A DNA stretch of 64,000 bases from the NCBI GenBank assembly GCA_900549755.1, contig URPQ01000003.1, positions 1 through 64,000 of the forward strand. Reading direction: 5' to 3'. Made by a program: the position numbers and the translations under genes. The notes beneath the pieces are model-generated. The model was not told the origin of the DNA. It saw only the letters and a program-made list of their open reading frames with translations, and made no database searches. This stretch comes from an uncultured Oscillospiraceae bacterium (GTDB lineage: Bacteria; Bacillota; Clostridia; Oscillospirales; Acutalibacteraceae). Below, one piece after another: positions 17,771 through 27,400 of this stretch; the stretch's first letter is position 1, and each line of letters starts with the position of its first letter.

Positions 17771-18631
17771 ATGAGAAGATCAAATTCAAGTAAATATACC
17801 CATTCAGCCTTTGGTAACGCGGTTATAATGCTCTTTTTGACCGTGTTCGCCTTTGTAATGATGGTACCTATGATTTACACAATATGCACAGCCTTCAAGC
17901 CGAATGATGAGCTGTTCCGTTTTCCGCCGAGCATTTTTGTGCAGAACCCCACCGTAATGAATTTTTACAGCCTTTCCTCCCTGCTCAGGGAGTCCTGGGT
18001 TCCTTTTTCGCGCTATCTTTTCAATTCGGTGCTGATTTCGGGATTAGGCACATTGGGAAACGTTATTTTTTCATCGCTTGCGGCATACAGAATTGCAAAG
18101 TTTGAATTTCCGGGAAGAAAGCTGTATTTTTCAATTGTTACAATGTCGCTTATGTTTTCTTCGGCGGTAACCTCAATAGCAAATTTCCTTATTATGAGCA
18201 GATTAAATATGATTGATACATATTGGGCAATTATAGTTCCTGCCTGCGGCTCGTCACTGGGACTGTTCCTTATGAAGCAGTTTATGGAACAAATGGTTCC
18301 CGACGCGCTTATTGAGGCGGCACAGATTGACGGAGCCGGCGAATGGATGATTTTCAGCCGAATTGTTATGCCGGTTGTAAAGCCTGCGTGGTTTACGCTT
18401 ATTATATTCTGCTTTAAGGATATTTGGAACAGCACCGGCTCAAATCTTATTTTTTACGAGAATATCAAGCCGCTTCCGAGTGCGCTCGGAAACATTGTTG
18501 CCGGCGGCATATCGCGTGCCGGCTCTGCGGCGGCGGTTTCGCTTATTATGCTTATTCCGCCGGTAGCGGTTTTTATATTCTCGCAAAACAACGTTTTGGA
18601 AACTATGTCAACCTCCGGAATGAAGGATTAG
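17771..18631 (+). CDS. ABC sugar transporter permease (second set, MalG-type)
   Basis: A 286-aa, six-TM permease. The EAA loop ALIEAAQIDGAGEWMIF is followed by SRIVMPVVKPA. The long external loop after TM1 (FKPNDELFRFPPSIFVQNP) is typical of carbohydrate permeases. AAGGAG lies nine bases before the ATG. Partner of the upstream permease. The C-terminal end is NNVLETMSTSGMKD. Confidence 0.9.
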   Translation: MRRSNSSKYTHSAFGNAVIMLFLTVFAFVMMVPMIYTICTAFKPNDELFRFPPSIFVQNPTVMNFYSLSSLLRESWVPFSRYLFNSVLISGLGTLGNVIFSSLAAYRIAKFEFPGRKLYFSIVTMSLMFSSAVTSIANFLIMSRLNMIDTYWAIIVPACGSSLGLFLMKQFMEQMVPDALIEAAQIDGAGEWMIFSRIVMPVVKPAWFTLIIFCFKDIWNSTGSNLIFYENIKPLPSALGNIVAGGISRAGSAAAVSLIMLIPPVAVFIFSQNNVLETMSTSGMKD

Positions 18632-18646
18632 AAAGGAGAAGGTAAA

Positions 18647-20794
18647 GTGCTAAAATCATTTTGTCGAAAAGCGGCAGTGCTTTTTGCCTTAGTATTTTTT
18701 TCACTGCCGGTATTTTCCGTAAGTGCCGAAAGTGATGCAAGCCGTTCCTCCTCTTACCTTTATGACAGCGAGGGCAATGTAATTTCAGCACCACAAAGCT
18801 ATGTTTACAGTAATACCGTAACCGCTTCTAGGATAGGAACAGCCGAGTTCGGCGAGCTGGTTGACATTGCAAATGACAAGGAAGGCAATATTTACTTTTT
18901 AGATAAGAAGAATTCGCAAATTACGGTTACAGATAAAGGCTTTAAGCTTATAAGAACAATTAAAGCGTTTACAAACGGCAATGAAGCGGATTCATTCAAA
19001 AATCCTTCCGGAATTGCAATAAGCGATAAGGGGGACATATATGTTGCCGATACCGATAACGGCAGAGTGGTTATTCTTGATAAAAACGGGAATTTTATAG
19101 GCTCAATTGGGGCGCCCGATAAGAAGGAGTCCCAATATGTCAACCAATACAAGCCCTCTAAGGTTGAGGTAGATAAGTCGGACAGGGTTTATGTTATTGC
19201 CGAAAATCAAACCCAGGGTATTTTCTCTTTCGGCGCCTCGGGAAAATTTATGGGATATGTCGGGGCGACAAAGGTAAAGCCGAATTTAGCCGAGCTGTTT
19301 TTCCGCTCCTTTGCATCAAAGTCTCAAAAAAAGGCGTCGCTGCAATTTGTTCCTACTGAATACAGCAATATTGCAATAGATGATGAAAATTTCCTTTTCT
19401 GTGTAATTTCGGCAGTTGACAGCAAGACACTTTCAGAGGATATACAATCAAGAAACGGTACGGTTGACCCCGTAAGAAGACTTAATCAGGACGGTACCGA
19501 CATTACAATTAAAAACGGCAGCTTTCCGCCGGTAGGGGAGCTTACCTTTGACCCTTATGTTTACGGCTCATATGCCGGCGCGTCTAACTTTGTTGATGTT
19601 GCAGCCTGCGGCGGTATGTATTCCGTTCTGGATTCAAAACGCGGGCGGGTATTTACTTACGACAGCCAGGGAAATTTGCTTTACATTTTCGGCGGCAGGG
19701 GAGATCAAAGGGGTCAGTTTAACCAGCCGTGCGCCTTGATTTATAACGGCGATGAAATTCTGGTTGCGGATAGAAGCCGCAACAGTGTGCAGGTTTTTGT
19801 GCCTACCGAATACGCAAAACTGATAAAAAGCGCAATTACCGAATACAATACGGGCGAATACGATAAGGAATATGAAAGCTGGAAGGAAATAGCGCTGAAT
19901 TTCAGCGGTTCTGAGCTGGCTTATTCCGGTATGGGCAGATACCATTATAACAATGCGGAATACAGTAAAGCATTAGAATATTTTAAAATGGCAAACAACC
20001 GCAAATATTACTCTGTTGCGGTAAAAAAATATATTGCACAAATAGGGCGTAATGTGCAGCCCTTTGTAATCAGCGGGGTGATAGTGCTGTTTATTGCCTT
20101 TAAGCTTTACGGAGTTATAAAAAAGAGGCGTGCTAAAGCCCCTGCCGTGCGCAGGCGCACTAAGCTTACAAGGCTTTCGGAGGAATTGAAATATTCCTGG
20201 TATATAGCCATGCACCCGTTTGACGGATTTTGGGATTTGAAGCATGAAAAACGCGGCGGAGCGGGAGCGGCAACAATTTTGCTTGCGGCGGCGACCCTGG
20301 CAAACGTATTTTTCATTCGTTTTAAGGCATTTACCTTTAACACGTTTGACCCCGAGCAGGACAGTGCGATTTTAAAGGGAATTGAGGGCGTAACAATAAT
20401 TGTTCTTTTATGGTGCGTTGCAAATTGGTCTATGACGACCCTGATGGACGGCAAGGGAACAATGAAGGATATATACTGTTATATGTGTTATTCCCTGCTT
20501 CCCGTAATAATTATGCTGCCGATTGCTACGGTTGTAAGCTATGTTCTGCCGATTGAGGGCGCAGCGCTTTTAAGTATGATTTCCACCGTGGGAATTATCT
20601 GGATGGCGTTTCTGGTGTTCTGCGGAACAAGCGCAACCCATAATTACAGCTTCGGCAAAACCGTTGCGACAATTGCTCTGACCGTTGTGGGAATGTTGAT
20701 TATACTTTTCTTATTTGTTTTAACAATAACCTTAATTCAGCAAATTATTGCTTTTATATCATTGATAAGCAAAGAAATATCAATGCGGACATAG
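18647..20794 (+). CDS. NHL-repeat, TPR and Yip1-domain membrane protein
   Basis: A 715-aa protein. Signal peptide 1-27. NHL beta-propeller repeats (about 60-385) show blades such as NPSGIAISDKGDIYVADTDN and QPCALIYNGDEILVADRSRN. A TPR-like helical pair (about 395-460; YNTGEYDKEYESW, YNNAEYSKALEYF) follows, then TM (about 471-488), a basic stretch, and a C-terminal Yip1-like bundle of about five TM helices (515-715, opening with WYIAMHPFDGFWD). The propeller and TPR should face outside and the Yip1 part lies in the membrane. The role is unknown. It sits between sugar permeases and the DUF5696 gene, which suggests a structural or scaffolding part of the glucan uptake apparatus. GTG start after AAGGAGAAGG. 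Confidence 0.8.
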   Translation: MLKSFCRKAAVLFALVFFSLPVFSVSAESDASRSSSYLYDSEGNVISAPQSYVYSNTVTASRIGTAEFGELVDIANDKEGNIYFLDKKNSQITVTDKGFKLIRTIKAFTNGNEADSFKNPSGIAISDKGDIYVADTDNGRVVILDKNGNFIGSIGAPDKKESQYVNQYKPSKVEVDKSDRVYVIAENQTQGIFSFGASGKFMGYVGATKVKPNLAELFFRSFASKSQKKASLQFVPTEYSNIAIDDENFLFCVISAVDSKTLSEDIQSRNGTVDPVRRLNQDGTDITIKNGSFPPVGELTFDPYVYGSYAGASNFVDVAACGGMYSVLDSKRGRVFTYDSQGNLLYIFGGRGDQRGQFNQPCALIYNGDEILVADRSRNSVQVFVPTEYAKLIKSAITEYNTGEYDKEYESWKEIALNFSGSELAYSGMGRYHYNNAEYSKALEYFKMANNRKYYSVAVKKYIAQIGRNVQPFVISGVIVLFIAFKLYGVIKKRRAKAPAVRRRTKLTRLSEELKYSWYIAMHPFDGFWDLKHEKRGGAGAATILLAAATLANVFFIRFKAFTFNTFDPEQDSAILKGIEGVTIIVLLWCVANWSMTTLMDGKGTMKDIYCYMCYSLLPVIIMLPIATVVSYVLPIEGAALLSMISTVGIIWMAFLVFCGTSATHNYSFGKTVATIALTVVGMLIILFLFVLTITLIQQIIAFISLISKEISMRT

Positions 20795-20806
20795 AGGAGG
20801 ATGGCT

Positions 20807-23329
20807 GTGAAAAAGAAAATTATTAAATACGGCATCCGCGTAATCGCAGTAATAATTTGTTTTGCTGTAATTGTAACGGTTGTAAAATCCGTTCAGAATA
20901 AAAGTCAGCAGTTCGGCACAAAGGATACGGTAAAATACACCGAAGGTCTTGAGGAGCTTTCCTTGTCGGACGGAGCTGTTTTGGAAAATGAAAATCTGGC
21001 ATTATATGTTGATGAAAATTACTGTATAAGCCTGCTTGATAAAAAAACAGGCAAGGTATGGAACAGCTCCATTCCCGACGAAATGCAGAAGAATTTCAAT
21101 GTTTCAAGCGATGCCGCCGTATCGGCCTGCAATATTACTTATTTGGCTAAGGATACTACCGTGGTTGAGTACGATTCGTATAAACAGTCGGCATTAAGGG
21201 AACAAATTAAGATGTACGCCGCTGAAAACAGCGTAAGAATTACATATATTTTCGGTGAACGGACATCGGATAATATTATACCGCAGGCTTTTACGGAAAA
21301 AAGATTTAAGGAAATGCTGGAAAGGTGCGATGACGACCAAAAGGATTTTCTCAAGCGAAGATATGAGCTTTTTAACGCGAAAACTATGAAAGCGGAGGAT
21401 AACCCCGAAGAAAAGCTTAAAACCTTTACCAAGCTTAAAACTACTCCCCTTTACATCATTTCAGATGTAAGCGGTAAGGTTCTTATTGAAAAAACAAAAA
21501 AGCTTTTTGACGATATAGGCTATACAAAAGCGGACTATACAAAGGATAACGAGCTTACGGGATATGACGGCGACATAGACGAATGTACCTTTAAGGTCAG
21601 CTATGATTTAAAGCTGGACGGAAATGATTTAGTTGTAACATTGCCTGTTTCCGAAATATCCTTTTATGCCGAATTTCCGCTGCTCAGCATTACTCCGCTG
21701 AAATTCTTTACCGGCAGCGCCGAGAAAGAGGGCGAAATATTGATTCCCTCGGGCAGCGGTTCCGTTATACGCTTCGGGGCGGAAAACCGTGAGGGTTCGT
21801 TCAGTTCCCCATTTTTCGGAAAGGATAACAGCGAGAAATATGAAGAAATGCCTATGCAAATGCTGGGCGACGGTAACGACAGTATTTCAATGCCGGTTTA
21901 TTTCTTTACGGAAAATAACAGCACGCTGATGACGGTTGTTGAAAAAGGGGCGGAAGCGGCACGGCTGTATGTTGAAAGGAGCCGTTCCTCTGCGTATGCT
22001 TATACATCGTTCGATGTAATTCAAAACGGCTATGCATATTTAACCGCGAAAAAGAAAACGCTTGTATGCGGTACCGATTCGCTGAAAAGCGATATTGTGA
22101 TTCGGTACAGGTGCTTATCAGGAAAGGGATATTCCTATGACGTCGCGGAATACAGAAAATATCTTACCGAATCAAATATTTTGCAGAAAAATGCGGAAAT
22201 ATCCGAAAAACCGCTTTTCCTTTTGGAAACGGTGGGCGCTGTAAAATCCAAATCCGGAAAAAAGCTGACTACCCTTACAAAATTCAACGATATGAAGAAA
22301 ATGCTTTCCGATATTTCGGAAAACGGCAATATTCGCACATCAATAAAGCTTACGGGAATAAATAAGGGCGGTTTGTTGAATCAGGTGCCGGGCAGCTTTA
22401 AATACAATAAGGATATACTTACCGCAAATCAGCAATCTGAAATTACCGAGCTTGCAAAAAAAGACGGCGGAACGGCATATGCGGCGCTGAATCACATGTA
22501 TTACTATAACCACACCGAAAACGACGGATATTCGCTTTCAAAAAACAATGCCAAAAACATTGATAAAAGCTGGGCAATACACAGCAGCTATAATCCGGTA
22601 GAGGGAACCTATATTGATAACAAAAATCAAATTTGGGTGTTATCTCCCAAAACGTATGTAAAAACCGTAGAAAGCTATATTAAGAGCGGTATTAAATCAA
22701 TAGGAGTGGGAGATTTTGCCTCCGATATCAATTCGGATTTCAGCAATAAGGAATATTACGACCGAGGCGACTCCTTAAAACAAATTGTTAAGGCGCTCAA
22801 GCTTTATAAGGAAAATGATGTATATATTGCGGCTAAAACAGCCAATACCTACGCCTTACCGTATATTGACCTTATTGAGGAAATGCCTACAAGCGGAAAT
22901 AAGCTTGAAATATTTGATGAATATGTTCCGTTTTGTCAAATGGTTCTGCACGGCTCGGTTGAGTATACCTCGCCGGTTATAAATTATCAGTCCGATAAGG
23001 AAACAGCCGTTTTAAAGGCAATAGAAACGGGCAGCGGCGCTCACTTTGTATTGAATGAAGGCATTGATAATACGCTGTTTAAAACGGACAGCGACAGGCT
23101 TTTCCCAACGGCATATTCGCAAAACCGCGATTTCGCAATTGCGGCTGCGAATAAAATTCAAAAGGCCTTAACTGGTCTTAATAACAAGGCTATTGTTTCG
23201 CACAGCTTTGCCGGTAATGTGGCAGTCACCGCTTATGAGGACGGCACAAAAATATATGTCAATTATAACAATACCGATGCTACGGTTGATAATATCACGG
23301 TTAAGGCAAGAGACTTTTTAAGGGTATGA
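20807..23329 (+). CDS. DUF5696-like membrane-anchored extracellular protein
   Basis: 840 aa. One N-terminal TM anchor (about 8-26) with a basic start, then a large extracellular region. I recognise the DUF5696 type from the LSDGAVLENENLALYVDENYCISLLDKKTGKVW opening, here split over residues 46-82, and the IPSGSGSVIRF segment. The C-terminal half (about 490-790) reads like an alpha/beta barrel (IKSIGVGDFASDINSDF, VYIAAKTANTYALPYIDLI), so it may be a glycosidase-like or binding domain; no catalytic pair can be named. The GTG at 20807 is chosen over the ATG at 20801 because GAGGAGG abuts the ATG and is six bases from the GTG. It follows the NHL-Yip1 gene closely and probably works with it. Confidence 0.7.
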   Translation: MKKKIIKYGIRVIAVIICFAVIVTVVKSVQNKSQQFGTKDTVKYTEGLEELSLSDGAVLENENLALYVDENYCISLLDKKTGKVWNSSIPDEMQKNFNVSSDAAVSACNITYLAKDTTVVEYDSYKQSALREQIKMYAAENSVRITYIFGERTSDNIIPQAFTEKRFKEMLERCDDDQKDFLKRRYELFNAKTMKAEDNPEEKLKTFTKLKTTPLYIISDVSGKVLIEKTKKLFDDIGYTKADYTKDNELTGYDGDIDECTFKVSYDLKLDGNDLVVTLPVSEISFYAEFPLLSITPLKFFTGSAEKEGEILIPSGSGSVIRFGAENREGSFSSPFFGKDNSEKYEEMPMQMLGDGNDSISMPVYFFTENNSTLMTVVEKGAEAARLYVERSRSSAYAYTSFDVIQNGYAYLTAKKKTLVCGTDSLKSDIVIRYRCLSGKGYSYDVAEYRKYLTESNILQKNAEISEKPLFLLETVGAVKSKSGKKLTTLTKFNDMKKMLSDISENGNIRTSIKLTGINKGGLLNQVPGSFKYNKDILTANQQSEITELAKKDGGTAYAALNHMYYYNHTENDGYSLSKNNAKNIDKSWAIHSSYNPVEGTYIDNKNQIWVLSPKTYVKTVESYIKSGIKSIGVGDFASDINSDFSNKEYYDRGDSLKQIVKALKLYKENDVYIAAKTANTYALPYIDLIEEMPTSGNKLEIFDEYVPFCQMVLHGSVEYTSPVINYQSDKETAVLKAIETGSGAHFVLNEGIDNTLFKTDSDRLFPTAYSQNRDFAIAAANKIQKALTGLNNKAIVSHSFAGNVAVTAYEDGTKIYVNYNNTDATVDNITVKARDFLRV

Positions 23330-23350
23330 TTTTTTACGGGGTGAAAAGGG

Positions 23351-24361
23351 ATGAATAAAAAAATAGTGGCGGCATACTGTGCGCACGGCGGAATAAACGC
23401 CGTGACCGACGCTACGCTGGAAAAGCTGGATATTATTTATTTTGCTTTCGGGGCGGTAAAGGGTACCGATATTTCATTCGGTTATCCCGAGGATTTAATA
23501 AGAGCCGGGGAAATTAAGGCAAAGCATCCAAATATCAAGGTTATTCTTTGTATAGGCGGCGGCGGAGCAGGGCAGGCAATGACAGACGCCACCCTAAAGG
23601 AAGAGGATTTTCAAGCGGTAACTCAAAATATGTTTAAAGCAATGGTGGATAACGGGTTTGACGGCATTGATTTGGATTGGGAATTTCCAACAACCACCGG
23701 TCATCCCGAGGAACAGCAAAAACACACCGAAATGCTGAGACTTTTAAGAGAAAAGCTTGATACATTGCCCGATTACCATACATTATCGGTCGCGTGCCCC
23801 GATGGCGGGTGGACCTTCAGAATTACCGAGCTTGATAAATCTCACATATATCTTGATTATATAAATGCTATGACATATGATATGACCGATTTTCATTTCA
23901 CATCTCACCACACCGCGCCGTATTCTTCAACTAAAGGAGGAAATTATACAGCCCGCTCGGTTAAAAACAGTATTGATATATTCAAAGCAAAGGGCATACC
24001 GCCCGAAAAAATAATTGTAGGCGCGGCATTTTACTCGAAAAAATGGAGCGGGATTACAGGAGGTGAAAATGGATTAGCGGCAGCAACAGAGGCACCGGTT
24101 GCTTACGGCCCGGGAATTACTGCCCTTGAGGAAAAATATATCAACAAAAACGGTTTCAGGCGATATTGGGATGAGACCGCATGCGCCCCTTACCTTTATA
24201 ACGGCGACACATTTATAACATATGACGATGAAGAATCCATAAAGAAAAAATGCGAGCTTATTTTAGAGGAGGATATCGGCGGAATAATGGTTTGGGAGCT
24301 TGGCGGCGACAGAAAACAGACCCTGCTGCCGTTGATGAGAAAATGGCTTGGCAATCGGTAG
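23351..24361 (+). CDS. GH18-family hydrolase, cytoplasmic
   Basis: 336 aa with a glycoside hydrolase family 18 barrel. The DGxDxDxE motif is intact (DGIDLDWEF, catalytic Glu), the SxGG-like strand reads ILCIGGGG, and the AMTYDM and MVWELGGD strands are present. GH18 enzymes cut beta-1,4 links next to N-acetylglucosamine (chitinase, endo-beta-N-acetylglucosaminidase). There is no signal peptide, so it should act inside the cell on something imported. Its place in a glucan operon suggests the locus also handles GlcNAc-containing material such as fungal wall oligosaccharides, which is an inference. GGGGTG precedes the ATG. Confidence 0.85.
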   Translation: MNKKIVAAYCAHGGINAVTDATLEKLDIIYFAFGAVKGTDISFGYPEDLIRAGEIKAKHPNIKVILCIGGGGAGQAMTDATLKEEDFQAVTQNMFKAMVDNGFDGIDLDWEFPTTTGHPEEQQKHTEMLRLLREKLDTLPDYHTLSVACPDGGWTFRITELDKSHIYLDYINAMTYDMTDFHFTSHHTAPYSSTKGGNYTARSVKNSIDIFKAKGIPPEKIIVGAAFYSKKWSGITGGENGLAAATEAPVAYGPGITALEEKYINKNGFRRYWDETACAPYLYNGDTFITYDDEESIKKKCELILEEDIGGIMVWELGGDRKQTLLPLMRKWLGNR

Positions 24362-24423
24362 TCATACATATTTTTTAATTGTGCATAACCCCTATTTTTA
24401 ATAAATTATTAGGAGGAAGAAAC

Positions 24424-27400
24424 ATGAAAAAAAGATTTTTAAGCATTACTCTTACCCTGGCTTTGGTGCTTTCAACGCTTGTAGGCACATTTGTTACAGC
24501 AGGTGCCGAAACAACAACGGGAAGCACAGCAGTTACCCAAAGGAAAAAGGCTGTAACAGTGTTGGACTTTGAAAAAAGCAAACCCGGGCAAAACTCATCG
24601 GGCGGTCCGGCAATAACTGAAGACGGTCAAGCCTACAAAATTGAGGCTTACGGCAACGGAAAGGATACTCTGTCGGTACATTCCTCGGCAGATGAGCAGG
24701 GGGAAACCGGATTCCCCTCGGACGCAACAGCAATTCTGTCGTTTGACAGCTATAACAGCATAGAGGATAACAAATTATTACCGCTTAAGGATAATTGGTT
24801 CGGGTATAATGAGTGCAGCCTTGAAACCGATCCTTTAAATGTTTATTCGGGCAGCGGGAAGTCTCTTAAGTTCAGCTGGAATGACGGTCAGGTTCCGAGA
24901 CTCAGGCATGACGGGTTTTTCAATAAATCGGGAAACACTATAGGATTATGGATAAAGAGCGAAACCGCTTTTAACGCTACCATTGCTTTTTCGGAAGCAT
25001 GGGGAGCAGCAAGACAGGTGGCAGTACCGATTGCAGTCGGGGAAAATATCATTAAATTAAAATATACTGATTTTGAAGGATACACCGGAGGTTCTATTTG
25101 TCAATTCAGAATAGACGCCCCCGTGGGAGGACCTGCCGGAACAATCTGGATTGACCAGCTTTGCACCTTTACCGAAAATGCAGCAGAAGGCAGTTCTTTT
25201 GTCTACGGCGGAGAAGGTCAGTCACTCCATTATCACACAGATAAGGCGAACTCGGGATATAACGTAATAAAATTCAACTTTACGAAAATACCGCTTACCG
25301 ATAAAAACGGTAATAAATGGGGCAAGGACGCAACAATCTGCATTTGGCTTAATTCGCAGAGAAGCGTACCGGTTTTCTTTTCGGCGCAGGATAGCGAACA
25401 GTGGCACGGCGGTGCGGCAACATGGTGGAAAACCGATGAAATGACTATACCGGCAGGTATTTCTGTTTTAAGAATACCGGTAAGCAGATTTAATACTGTA
25501 AAAACTCAGGGAACAAGAGAGGATTTATGGGATTATCTCGGAAGCTTGAATATTGAGTTCCCATGGGCTGCTGATAACAGCGCGTATGATTTGTATATAG
25601 ATCAGATTGCGGTTGAATATCCCACAATCGGCGACGCGAACGATGATGAATCAATAGATCTTAAAGATTTAATTACCATTAAGAAAAAGCTGGCTTCTGC
25701 AACTGCGCCCGAAACAATTAAAGCTATTGACGTAAACGGCGACGGTCTGTTTGACGGTAACGACCTTGTAACATTCAGAAAATATCTGTTAGGCGCAGGC
25801 AACCTTGCAGAGCGGCCGCTGCCGGACGGCTATACCTTTCTTGAGCCGGTAACACCGAAAGCGGGATATTCCGAGCTGCTGAGTATTGTGCCGAACGGTG
25901 ACGATTCGGGTGTTCCGGGTGTAAACATTTCAGGTAATTCCGCAAAAACCACCCTGTTTGATACATCACTTAAAATCACTATGGGTGATTTGTCGCAATT
26001 TTTTGCCGAAGAACGCACCGTAAACTATTATGTATCATGGAATACAGCTTTGGGCAAAGGCTCGCCGGTAAATATAGGCGATGAGGTTGAAAACGGATAT
26101 TTTGAGTTTTGGGTTAAAACCCCCGTATCAATAGATTTAAGACTTATCGCGGTCGGAGAAGGATGGTATCCGCTTGCAACGCTTGATTTCACAACCTCCG
26201 ACAGTAACGAGTGGCAAAAAATCACTTTGCCGGTAGCTGAGTTTAAAGACGGCGGAAGGGCAATGCAGTACAATAATATGCCTGCTGTAAAAATTGCCGC
26301 AGTGTCCGAGGACACATTTATTACGGACGGAGAATCGCTTGAACTCGGGCGTTTGACTTTCTTCTGCCCGACAGAGGATATCGGCTCAAGCGGTGCCGGC
26401 GCCACATTCCCGATTTCTGAAGATAAGCTTACAACCTATAACGGTGAAAGCTTTTTAGTAACGTCAACCATTGATTCTGCATGGTCTCCCACTTTGAAAT
26501 CAAGCTATAACGCAGTTGCAAAGGATGACCCGAACTACGCAAAATTCAAAAATATTATGACAGTAAAGCTTACAACCGCCGCCGACGGATTTGAGGCGAC
26601 TATTGAAGAGGCTAAGGATAAGTACGGCAGAGTGCACCCGGTAAATTTAAACGATTACATTAAAACCGGCACATTAAGAACCTATATTAAGGTTGACAAA
26701 ACAACTGGGCTTCAAATTTCACTTAGAAACGGCTATGCACATGCAAGCAACAAATACCCGATAACTAAAACAGTAACGGTTGATCCGCAAAACGCAGTTG
26801 ACGGTTATGTTGAGCTTCAAATACCGATTAAGGATTTTTACGATATAGCGGTGAAAGACAATATACCGTTCCGTTTTGATAAGTTTGACAGCATATTTAT
26901 CAAGCCTATAGGAACATTTTCAGAAGCTGATGAGCTTACATACAGTAATATTGAAATTTGGGCAAAGGGGGCTCCGGCCCCCTCGCCGGTTGATAATACA
27001 GCATCTTATGCCTGCAGCTATAACAGTGAAATAGCACTTATTGACGAAAATAATGTTATGCCTGCAACAACGGCTGTAAAGGTGTTTCACAATACGGCAG
27101 ATACGGCTGCGTTGACATCTGCATTAAGAAAGTGGTCGGCATCCGCACAGATAGTGGATAATTATTGCATAAATGCCGTTTCGGTTGAGGATACTGTAAG
27201 GGTTATTGCCCCGAACGGCAGCATTAAGATTAGCGTTCCGCTTTCTTACCTTTATGAAAACGGAGCGATAAGCGCAAAAAATGTAGGAAGTCTAAAGGCA
27301 GCCGTCTATTATAACGGTGCATTTAAAAACGCCGCTATAACAATAGACGGCGAAAAAATGTTAATTGAAACATCGGTTTTGGGCGACCTTGTTTTCTTTA

